Below, one piece after another: positions 1 to 6,833 of a stretch of 30,109 bases of DNA. The stretch covers positions 1 to 30,109 of the forward strand of contig DATGKW010000010.1 of NCBI GenBank assembly GCA_035294465.1, in the 5' to 3' direction. The notes beneath the pieces were generated by a model that saw only the letters and a program-made list of their open reading frames with translations, made no database searches and had not been told where the DNA came from. The stretch's first letter is position 1. The number at the start of each line of letters is the position of its first letter. This DNA comes from Paraktedonobacter sp035294465. GTDB taxonomy: Bacteria > Chloroflexota > Ktedonobacteria > Ktedonobacterales > Ktedonobacteraceae. The position numbers and the translations under genes were made by a program.

Positions 1-274
1 GGCAAGCCTGACCATCACCAACACCGGTTCGACTGCCATCAATGGTTGGAGTCTCCAGTTCTCCTTCCCCAATGGGCAGACCATCACCCAGTTGTGGAAT
101 GGCAGCTACACCCAGAGCGGCAGCAACGTCACCATTTCCAACGTCTCGTATAACGCTTCCATTCCGGCAGGACAGGCGCTTTCTTCTCCTCCCGGCTTCA
201 ACGGCACCTGGAACGGAACCAATTCTCCGCCAACGGCTTTCTCCCTCAATGGGGTAGCCTGCCGCGTCGTCTGA
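1..274 (+). CDS. C-terminal part of secreted CBM2 (cellulose-binding) protein, 5' end outside window
   Basis: The open frame runs from base 2 to the TGA at 272-274 and has no start in the window, so only the last ~90 residues are seen. They read as a family 2 carbohydrate-binding module: a Ser/Thr/Asn/Gly-rich beta sandwich with the typical 'NTGSTAINGWSLQFSFP' opening, spaced surface tryptophans (GW, LWNG, TWNGTN), the 'IPAGQ' turn and a near-terminal cysteine ('LNGVACRVV') that in CBM2a pairs with an N-terminal cysteine not visible here. CBM2 modules bind crystalline cellulose or xylan and usually sit at the C-terminus of secreted glycoside hydrolases or LPMOs. The catalytic domain must lie upstream and cannot be named from this window. 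The next gene, a LacI repressor, is convergent and could control sugar-polymer enzymes such as this one (inference). Confidence 0.85.
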   Translation, partial: ASLTITNTGSTAINGWSLQFSFPNGQTITQLWNGSYTQSGSNVTISNVSYNASIPAGQALSSPPGFNGTWNGTNSPPTAFSLNGVACRVV

Positions 275-285
275 GATGAAATCCG

Positions 286-355
286 TGTATGGAGTGCCGT
301 TCCTGGCGGGCGCCAGCAGGGATCGCGACGCGCGCCAGGAACGGCGCTCCATACA
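286..355. repeat. Long near-perfect inverted repeat between convergent genes
   Basis: Arms at 286-307 and 334-355 are 22 bp long with one mismatch (TGTATGGAGTGCCGTTCCTGGC and its complement), around a 26-bp GC-rich centre. It lies between the CBM2 stop and the LacI stop. It could end transcription from both sides, but neither side has a T-tract. The long arms and sharp ends also fit a palindromic intergenic repeat or MITE. Confidence 0.7.
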
Positions 356-380
356 GTAGCCCGGCGGATTTCCTCTGAGT

Positions 381-1388
381 TCAGAGGTCAATCGGGGCTG
401 TTGAATCTCGCACGATCAGATGGGGACTGACCAGGATTTTCATTGACTGATCGGGAATATCTGCGCGCTGGATGTAGCGCAAGAGTAGCTCTGTGGCGGC
501 GCGGGCCATCTCGCGCTTGGGAATGCTAATCGTGGTCAGCCGGGGGTGAGCGTGGGCCGCCAGGCTAATATCGTCGACCCCAACCACCGAGAGGTCACGG
601 GGAACGCTCAGCCCTCGACTCGCAATGGCTTCCATCGCGCCCAGGGCCATCCAGTCATTACCGGCGAAAATGGCCGTCGGTGGCTCCGGCAGGTCCAGCA
701 GGTCCAGTGCCCCCCGATAGCCGCTTTCAAAAGACGAATCGCCCTGGCGCACATAGTCCGGGGGCAGCGCCAGGCCGGCTGCGGCGAGCGCACTTTGATA
801 ACCCTGGCGGCGCGACAACTGCACCGGCTCCTCCAGAATGGCCGCGATACGCCGGTGGCGATACTCCAGTAGATGCCTGGTGGCCAGTTCGCCCGCCAGG
901 CGAAAATCGATATCGACGATGGGCAGGCTCTGCGCGCGCGGGTCTTCATTCCACACGCAGAGCACGACCTCTTTGCCAGCGTTTTTGAGCGCGAGCACAT
1001 CCCCAATATCTCCCGCCATGCCCATGACAATAAAACCATCCACCCAGCGACTGGCCATGCGCTCCAGGTGCCGCTTGCCCTCACCCGGCGAGTTGTGGGT
1101 CATGCTCAAGAGCACTTCATAATCGTGCAGATCAGCTACGCGCCCGACCTCCTCGACCACCTCCGCGAAGAATGGGTTCGTGATGGTCGGTACGACCAGA
1201 GCCAGCGTCATCGTTTTGCCCTGCGCCAGCCCGCGCGCGACCAGGTTAGGACGATAGCCTAGCTCCTCGATTGCCTGGAGCACCCGCGCGCGTGTCTTTT
1301 CGCTCACCGGCACCCGTTGAGTAATGACATTCGAGACCGTCGCCGTCGTGACTCTCGCCCGACGAGCGACATCGGAAATGGTCGTCAT
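381..1388 (-). CDS. LacI-family transcriptional repressor
   Basis: This 335-aa protein has the usual LacI/GalR length and layout. An N-terminal HTH (residues ~1-50, with 'TISDVARRARVTTATVSNVI' and the hinge segment 'YRPNLVARGLAQGKT') is followed by a periplasmic-binding-protein-like effector domain with 'ALVVPTITNPFFAEVV' and 'PTAIFAGNDWMALGAM' signatures. It should bind a palindromic CG-centred operator and release it on binding a sugar. It sits next to a cellulose-binding enzyme and 12 kb from a GH11 xylanase promoter that carries two LacI-type palindromes, so control of polysaccharide breakdown is plausible. The sugar cannot be read from sequence. A GAGGAG element lies upstream of the ATG at slightly long spacing. 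Confidence 0.95.
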   Translation of the reverse strand: MTTISDVARRARVTTATVSNVITQRVPVSEKTRARVLQAIEELGYRPNLVARGLAQGKTMTLALVVPTITNPFFAEVVEEVGRVADLHDYEVLLSMTHNSPGEGKRHLERMASRWVDGFIVMGMAGDIGDVLALKNAGKEVVLCVWNEDPRAQSLPIVDIDFRLAGELATRHLLEYRHRRIAAILEEPVQLSRRQGYQSALAAAGLALPPDYVRQGDSSFESGYRGALDLLDLPEPPTAIFAGNDWMALGAMEAIASRGLSVPRDLSVVGVDDISLAAHAHPRLTTISIPKREMARAATELLLRYIQRADIPDQSMKILVSPHLIVRDSTAPIDL

Positions 1389-1433
1389 CCTGGAAATACT
1401 CTCTCCTCTTTAAAGCGTAATCCGGTCACCTCT

Positions 1434-1462
1434 ATTATATGATTTCCGCCTCGCTAATGAAC
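1434..1462 (-). promoter_or_regulatory. Possible lacI promoter
   Basis: On the minus strand a perfect TATAAT lies at 1439-1434, with a weak -35-like GTTCAT 17 bp upstream. It is about 45 nt before the lacI ATG. Only the -10 is convincing. Confidence 0.35.
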
Positions 1463-1631
1463 CACCTCTGGCGGAGGTCCGAGCATGGCGAATGCAATAC
1501 GGGGAAAAATCATTCTTCACCACGAGTCAGACTCACCTCCATCATCAATGATCATAGCCCGTTAATGGTGCAATATATAGTAAAGCGTTCTTGAGTGCCA
1601 TTTCGTAGTGCGTTGAAGAAGGGGTAGCACG

Positions 1632-1668
1632 ATGCTGCTGGGACGCACTTCGCAGTTCCCAGCAGCAT
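1632..1668. terminator. Perfect 12-bp hairpin downstream of the 262-aa gene
   Basis: ATGCTGCTGGGA (1632-1643) and its exact complement (1657-1668) enclose a 13-nt loop. It sits about 85 nt past the stop of the 1752-2540 gene, in the 1389-1751 gap. No T-run follows on either strand, so it is a transcript-end or stability hairpin rather than a textbook terminator. I see no gene in the gap. Confidence 0.5.
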
Positions 1669-1751
1669 TGACGAACATTCCGTCCTCAGCCTCAGTTACC
1701 TGGGCCGTCGTCCTTACTCGTTCAGGGGCGGCAGAAAACCCTCTGCCTGGC

Positions 1752-2540
1752 TCACTCCTCGCTCGTGGTGATGGTAAACGTGCTCCACTCGCCAATCAGC
1801 GTCTGGCCGTGGACGGAGACGCTTTTGCCGTTTTCAATCGTTTTCTCGGTCATCAGGCCCAGAGCGATAATAAAGCCGTTGAGTTTGACCGGCACATTGT
1901 TGAAGCGGGCCACTTCGTCGCCATCGACAAAATAGGCAACTTCGTCTTTGCCCCGATGGTAGCTGATGCGATAGCGATGGAGCTGGCCCAGGCGGGTCTC
2001 GATAGGTAGCTCGTTAAAGTCGCAGAAATATTTGGGTCTGTCCAGTTCTTTATCGGGCAGCGCAGGCAGGCCGGGAAACGGCAGAATAGCATAAACGGTC
2101 GAGATGATATCGTTGCACACGAAGAAATCAAGAGCCGCGCCGGTGGTGAAGTCCAGCAGGTTGACGGAGATAAAGCCGTCATAGAGATCACCGGGCGCGG
2201 TGCCGGAGCAGCGGGCTTTTAGCTCCCACGCAAAAGAGATCTCGCCGTGTTCAGGGACGGCAAAGGTCTGGGTAGAGAAAAACATATTCTTGGCATTATC
2301 CAGGATCTGAACCTGGTCGTTAAAGCGGCTAAGCTGCGCGGTTACACGCAGGCGATCTGCTTCTACCACAACGGTCGCGTTCGGCTCGCGGTAGTACCAG
2401 AACGTTCCATCGGGCAAGGGGAAGCCGCCATACTGCCAGGCGCGGTCCACGCCGGTAATGATGCTGTGGTAGTTCGCGTAGGTCATCGTCCTGACCTCTG
2501 GCGTCTCTGCGGCGAGCTGCGCCGGGGATGTTTCGTCCAT
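1752..2540 (-). CDS. Hypothetical protein, 262 aa, possible lectin-like beta-sandwich (DUF6081-like?)
   Basis: I do not recognise this gene with certainty. The protein is soluble, has no signal peptide or membrane helix, and is rich in aromatic residues and alternating beta-type segments (for example 'EISFAWELKARC', 'RYRISYHRGKDEVAYFVDGDEVARF', 'LNGFIIALGLMTE'). The 'F-V-D-G-x-x-V-x-R' pattern near residue ~205 and the all-beta texture resemble concanavalin-like lectin/glucanase folds. From memory it also resembles the DUF6081 family of Actinobacteria and Chloroflexi. The start is uncertain. The listed ATG has only a distant GGAG, and an internal ATG at residue 19 (near 2486) has a better-placed GAGG. 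It stands alone between the ABC operon and lacI, in the same direction as both. Confidence 0.7.
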   Translation of the reverse strand: MDETSPAQLAAETPEVRTMTYANYHSIITGVDRAWQYGGFPLPDGTFWYYREPNATVVVEADRLRVTAQLSRFNDQVQILDNAKNMFFSTQTFAVPEHGEISFAWELKARCSGTAPGDLYDGFISVNLLDFTTGAALDFFVCNDIISTVYAILPFPGLPALPDKELDRPKYFCDFNELPIETRLGQLHRYRISYHRGKDEVAYFVDGDEVARFNNVPVKLNGFIIALGLMTEKTIENGKSVSVHGQTLIGEWSTFTITTSEE

Positions 2541-2764
2541 TCCTTTTCTTCACTCCAGAAGCATATCTGATACCTCAGCCTCCGACCTTTCCTCGCCAGC
2601 GAGGGAGACGCGTCGCGAAGCTGCATACATATCTTACGACATTCCGCGGAGAACTGGCGATCATCTCTCTTTTCACAGCCCGCTGCCCAATGTATAATGC
2701 AGGCAACGCAGCAAGCAGATCGTGACGTGATACCTTCGACAGATGCTTTCCCCGAGACAGGATA

Positions 2765-3685
2765 TCAACCTCGATAGGCTTTTGCGAAGCGCGACTCCAA
2801 AAAGCGGGCCAGCAGCGCCAGGGAGAAGCAGATCACAAAATAGAAGAGCGCACCGAGGACGAAGATAAAGAGCTTGATACTAGTGTCATTCTGCGGATAG
2901 GCTAACGCGCCAATCTCCTGTTCCAGTTCAACAAACCCTAACACGGAAAGCAGGGCGCTGTCCTGCACCAGCGTAATGAAGTAGTTGGTAAAGGGCGGCA
3001 AGGTGAGACGCAGCGCTTGCGGCAGAATGATCCTGCGCAGAGTCTGGCGCGCATTCAAGCCGAGGCTCAGCGCAGCCTCGCGTTGTCCAGAATCGACGCT
3101 CTGCAAACCGCTGCGGAAAACCTCCGTGAGATACGCTCCGTAGTTAAAACCCAGGCCAATCGCTCCCCAGAAGAAAGCGTCCACGACGTTCTGATCGAGA
3201 TTCGCCACCAGGCTGTTGCTTTGCAGGATGGTCATGAGATTGAAGAGCGCATTGTAGGGATCAAAACCCAGGCTAAAAAGCACCTGGGCAACCCCAAAGT
3301 ACCAGAAGAGCAACTGAACCAGAACAGGCGTCCCCCGCACAACCTCGACATAGATGGTCGCCAGCCAGCGAGCCGGAGGAAACGAGGCCAGGCGTCCTTG
3401 AGCGCCCACGAATCCGAGCAGCGTCGCCAGGGCCATACTCACCAGCGAGATCAGGATAGTCAGGCCAGCATGTTGAAGCAGGAAAGGCAGGTAGATCTCC
3501 ATTGCCACGTTACCGGACAGTCCATGAATCAGCGGCGTTGTCAGATAATAATAGAGATAGTACCCGAAAGCTCCTATGGCTGTCACCAGCAGCGCGTAGA
3601 AGAGAAGATCGACGCGCTGGAGCCAGCGACGCGCCGCGGAACGTCGAAAAACCAGTGGCTCGCCGGCTGTGATTGTCTTGTGCAT
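2765..3685 (-). CDS. Polar amino-acid ABC transporter permease (second permease of operon)
   Basis: This 306-aa inner-membrane permease belongs to the HisM/GlnP-type amino-acid family. It has a cytoplasmic N-terminus of about 25 residues, a first helix ('LLFYALLVTAIGAFGYYLYYYL'), and the conserved segment for contact with the ATPase, with 'EAALSLGLNARQTLRRIILPQ' around residues 200-220, followed by 'LTLPPFTNYFITLVQDSALL'. 'VEVVRGTPVLVQLLFWYFG' is the family's RGTP motif. It is the last gene of a four-gene minus-strand operon and starts 18 nt after the first permease. A GGAGG lies 8 nt before the ATG. It probably forms a heterodimeric channel with its neighbour. Confidence 0.93.
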   Translation of the reverse strand: MHKTITAGEPLVFRRSAARRWLQRVDLLFYALLVTAIGAFGYYLYYYLTTPLIHGLSGNVAMEIYLPFLLQHAGLTILISLVSMALATLLGFVGAQGRLASFPPARWLATIYVEVVRGTPVLVQLLFWYFGVAQVLFSLGFDPYNALFNLMTILQSNSLVANLDQNVVDAFFWGAIGLGFNYGAYLTEVFRSGLQSVDSGQREAALSLGLNARQTLRRIILPQALRLTLPPFTNYFITLVQDSALLSVLGFVELEQEIGALAYPQNDTSIKLFIFVLGALFYFVICFSLALLARFLESRFAKAYRG

Positions 3686-3703
3686 CGAGAGACCTCCCTT
3701 GCC

Positions 3704-4369
3704 CTAGAAAGCCGCGCGCAGACGCCGCTCGCAATATCTCGCCACGAACGAGATTGGCAGACTCATGGCCAGATACAACGCCAGGGCGAGGCTAAACAAT
3801 GGCAGCGTGTTGCCAGGATTGCGAAACGTAGCAAGCAGCAGAGTCGAGGTCAGCTCGCTTCCAGAAATGACCGCGACGATTGCCGAGTCTTTGAGCATAT
3901 AGATAAAATCGTTAACAAAGGTCGGAAGCATCAGCGGAACGGCCTGGGGAAAGATGATGCGCCGGAAGACGTGCCAGGCCGAAAGCCCCAGTGAATAGGC
4001 CGCTTCGCTCTGGCCGCGTTCAACCGAGAGAAAGCCCGCGCGAAACACTTCAGCCTCGTATGCGGCATAGTTCAAGGTCAGGCAAGCGACGCCAGCGACC
4101 CAGGCGTTGTCGAAATGAGCCAGATTCGAGGCGGTGAGCACGCCGCCCACACCATAGTAGATCAGGAAAATCTGCGTAATAATCGGCGTGTTGCGAAAGG
4201 CTTCAATAAAGAGCTTCGCCGGCATGCTCAGCCAGACGTACCGCGCATTTTTCATCTCTGCCAGCATAAGCCCTAGCAATAAGGCCAGGGGGAAAGAGAT
4301 GCAGCAATAGATCAGCGTATTGCGCGCTCCTACCAGAAACGCCGGCAACCAGGTCATCAGAAGATCCAT
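3704..4369 (-). CDS. Polar amino-acid ABC transporter permease (first permease of operon)
   Basis: This is a 221-aa membrane permease of the same family. It carries 'IEAFRNTPIITQIFLIYYGVG' (the R-G/N-T-P motif region), the EAA-type coupling segment 'SEAAYSLGLSAWHVFRRIIFPQ' near residues 145-165, and 'MLPTFVNDFIYMLKDSAIVAVI' after it. About five hydrophobic helices are visible. An ATG 15 nt further upstream is possible, but the ATG at 4369 has GGAGG at ideal spacing, so that start was chosen. It pairs with the downstream permease, the upstream binding protein and the ATPase to make one importer. Confidence 0.93.
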   Translation of the reverse strand: MDLLMTWLPAFLVGARNTLIYCCISFPLALLLGLMLAEMKNARYVWLSMPAKLFIEAFRNTPIITQIFLIYYGVGGVLTASNLAHFDNAWVAGVACLTLNYAAYEAEVFRAGFLSVERGQSEAAYSLGLSAWHVFRRIIFPQAVPLMLPTFVNDFIYMLKDSAIVAVISGSELTSTLLLATFRNPGNTLPLFSLALALYLAMSLPISFVARYCERRLRAAF

Positions 4370-4491
4370 TCTTGCTCCTCCCATCTCTCCTCAGCGAAAG
4401 AGAGAAGGCGCTTCCGCATGGCGAGCGGAGGGATCGCTCCCGCTCCACAGCCTGCCAGCGCTCCTCTCTCCTCCCCCGAAAAGGGACGGCG

Positions 4492-5397
4492 CTATTTGAT
4501 CCCAATCGCCGCCTGCTGGTCGTTCCAGAGCGCCCATTTCTGATAAATGCGTTTGAGGGTCCCATCCGCTTTCAGTTGGGCAATGCAGGCATTGATCTCC
4601 CGCTGGACGGTCTTCGCCCGCGGATTACTCCGATTAAAGCCACAGACATAGACATCCGGGTAGAGCGGCTTGCCAATCAGTCTGAGAGCCGGATCTCTGG
4701 TTGCGCCGGGACCGGATCCGGCAACATAGTACGCGGCCAGAGGGAAATCGATCAGGCTGGCATCGATCTTTTTTTGCTTGATATCGTCAAAGGGCAGATT
4801 CCCATCGTAGAGTTTTGTGGTCAGCCGGGGATCGGCCTGCAAATAGATGGCGGCCTTATAGCCATCACCGGTGCCCACAGTCATTCCCTGTAAGATATCC
4901 AGGGTTACTTCGCTGTTGATGGTATACCTGGCGAAACGCGGGTCATCTGCACGCACCACGATCTGCTGGCCGTAGCGATAGTAGGGATCAGAAAAAAGCT
5001 CGACCTTTTTGCGCGCGTCAGTGATCTCCCAGCCGTTCATCACCATATCGAACTTGTTGGCGGCCAGCGCGTCATCCAGATGGCCATAGTCGGTCTCGAC
5101 CATTTGCTGCGAGACGCCCATCAACTTTGCCATGGCGACGGCAATCTCCCACTCGAAGCCTACCAATTGACTCGGATTCGTGGGATCCTGAAACACGTAG
5201 GGAGCGCCGGAAACATAGTCCGCCCCCCACTGCAACACGCCCGCTTTCATCAGGCCCGCATGCCCCGGACCTGACTGGGCCGTCAATGCTGTTGCAGCCG
5301 TGATATTGCCGCCGCAGGCCGCAAGGACCGTCTCGATTGCTCCCCCCGCCACAACCAGGCCGGCGGCGCGTTGCAGAAATGTTCGTCTGTTCATCAT
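4492..5397 (-). CDS. Amino-acid ABC transporter substrate-binding lipoprotein
   Basis: This is a family 3 (polar amino-acid) periplasmic-type binding protein of about 300 aa. The open frame extends 30 codons upstream, but translation most likely begins at the paired ATG codons at 5397/5394. There the protein starts with a twin-arginine signal ('MNRRTFLQRAAGLVVAGGA') ending in a lipobox 'VLAAC', so it is probably a Tat-exported lipoprotein anchored outside the membrane. The mature part has the family pattern 'GFEWEIAVAMAKLMGV', 'DMVMNGWEITDARKKVELFSDPYY' and 'DASLIDFPLAAYYV'. The ligand is not predictable beyond a polar amino acid. It lies between the ATPase and the first permease, with a structured gap on the ATPase side. 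Confidence 0.9.
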   Translation of the reverse strand: MMNRRTFLQRAAGLVVAGGAIETVLAACGGNITAATALTAQSGPGHAGLMKAGVLQWGADYVSGAPYVFQDPTNPSQLVGFEWEIAVAMAKLMGVSQQMVETDYGHLDDALAANKFDMVMNGWEITDARKKVELFSDPYYRYGQQIVVRADDPRFARYTINSEVTLDILQGMTVGTGDGYKAAIYLQADPRLTTKLYDGNLPFDDIKQKKIDASLIDFPLAAYYVAGSGPGATRDPALRLIGKPLYPDVYVCGFNRSNPRAKTVQREINACIAQLKADGTLKRIYQKWALWNDQQAAIGIK

Positions 5398-5422
5398 ACC
5401 CTCTCTTTTCCTCAGAGAACTC

Positions 5423-5480
5423 AAGGCAAGAAGCTTGCGCCTTGCGCCTCCTTGCCTTAGCGCAGACAGCTCGACTGTCT
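5423..5480 (-). promoter_or_regulatory. Intercistronic hairpins between ATPase and binding-protein genes
   Basis: The ~100-nt gap holds an 8-bp perfect pairing (5423-5430 with 5451-5458) with competing inner pairings, plus AGACAG/CTGTCT at 5464-5469 and 5475-5480. Such structures in ABC operons often set differential expression of the binding protein. That role is inference here. Confidence 0.45.
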
Positions 5481-5498
5481 CAAACACGTGTTGAATAC

Positions 5499-6341
5499 TT
5501 AGGGAAATGTGGCAAGCATACGCTCTAGAAACAGGCGCGTACGCTCCTGTTGAGGATGCCTGAAAACCTGTTCGGGCGTACCCTGCTCGACAATAACTCC
5601 ATCTGCAAGAAAGACCACCCGATCTGAAACATCTCGCGCGAATTGCATTTCATGCGTAACAACTACCATCGTACAACCTTCGTAGGCCAGGTCACGCATC
5701 ACCTTGAGCACCTCGCCAACGAGTTCGGGATCGAGCGAAGAAGTCGGCTCGTCAAAGAGCAACGCTCGCGGCTGCATCGCCAGCGTGCGGGCAATCGCAA
5801 CCCGCTGCTTCTGCCCGCCAGAGAGGCTGCCCGGATACACGTCGCGCTTCTCCGCAAGCCCCACTTTGGCCAGCAGCGCCTCCGCCATTGCAACCGCCTG
5901 CGCTCTGGGCATCTTGCGTACCAGAAGCGGAGCCTCGATAATATTTTGCAGAACAGTCATATGCGGAAAAAGATGAAAGTTCTGAAAAACCATGCCGAGT
6001 TCGCGGCGAATGGGAATAAGCTCCTTGATGGTCATCTGGGGGTCCAGGCGATGACCATGAATAAGGATCTCGCCGCTCGTATGCTTTTCCAGGCCATTCA
6101 AACAGCGGATGAGCGTACTCTTCCCCGAACCGCTCGGACCGATCAGCGCCACAACCTCCTGCTTGCGAACCTCAAAATGAATGTTCTTGAGCACCTGCTT
6201 CGCTCCAAAATATTTGTTGACGTTCCTGGCACTGATGATAAGCTCATCCTCGACAGCGTTTTCCGGCACCATCTGAGCCTGTTCACGGCTCTGGTATGCA
6301 AGAGGAAACCCCTGAGAAGGAAAAGTTGCTTCAGAATTCAT
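5499..6341 (-). CDS. Polar amino-acid ABC transporter ATP-binding protein
   Basis: This 280-aa ATPase of the GlnQ/HisP type has all ABC motifs in order: Walker A 'GPSGSGKST', Q-loop 'VFQNFHLFPH', signature 'LSGGQKQR', Walker B 'ALLFDEPTSSLD', and switch histidine in 'VVVTHEMQF'. It is about 35 residues longer at the N-terminus than typical 240-aa GlnQ proteins. The ATG at 6341 has a well-placed AAGGA, so the extension appears real. It is the first gene of the importer operon, which is unusual because the ATPase is often last in such operons. It would power import by the two permeases downstream. Confidence 0.95.
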   Translation of the reverse strand: MNSEATFPSQGFPLAYQSREQAQMVPENAVEDELIISARNVNKYFGAKQVLKNIHFEVRKQEVVALIGPSGSGKSTLIRCLNGLEKHTSGEILIHGHRLDPQMTIKELIPIRRELGMVFQNFHLFPHMTVLQNIIEAPLLVRKMPRAQAVAMAEALLAKVGLAEKRDVYPGSLSGGQKQRVAIARTLAMQPRALLFDEPTSSLDPELVGEVLKVMRDLAYEGCTMVVVTHEMQFARDVSDRVVFLADGVIVEQGTPEQVFRHPQQERTRLFLERMLATFP

Positions 6342-6833
6342 CGGTTATTTCCTTTGCTTGTTACGGAATCAGCAGAGGAAAGGCAGTGTCTATTCATCCA
6401 TAGAACCAGACATCCAGCCATAGGGCCAGCGAGGCATGTTCCTCCAGGAACGCTGCGATTTCAGCGGACCGCAACGGTTTCTGCCTTCTCTCTTCTGTTT
6501 TCTGAGCTACACGATCTGGAAAATAATCGGGAATCGCTAAAGCTTCAACATCATGTGACTTTCAGGCCATAGGGCTTTTTTCTCTGCCTTCACGGGGAGA
6601 ATGAGGAAAGAGGAGGAAAACAAGAAAGGGGATCAGGACCGGCGCATCCCTTGCTTTTTTTTCCTGCAAAGGATGCGCGGTTCCTTTCTTGTTCGAGGGG
6701 CGGGTACTATCGGGCATGCAAGATTGCGAGGGATCTGGTATAGTAGATACACGTACAAGAGATTCGTGCCATACCGGATGTCTCTTGCTTGCCCTCGGGG
6801 GTGGCCCGATTTTGCAACAGGGGTTGTGTGTTG
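6342..6833. other. Divergent intergenic region with imperfect hairpin
   Basis: About 490 bp separate the ABC operon (minus) and the kinase gene (plus). It holds an inverted repeat of GCGCATCC at 6642-6649 and GGATGCGC at 6671-6678, extended inward by TTGC/GCAA past one mismatch, around an A/T-rich loop. No confident promoter for either side and no gene were found. Confidence 0.5.

Noticed and set aside
3017..3994. 325-aa plus-strand frame
   Set aside because: It lies antisense across both ABC permeases, is rich in Arg/Gln/His and has no family features; it is a shadow of the permease codons.
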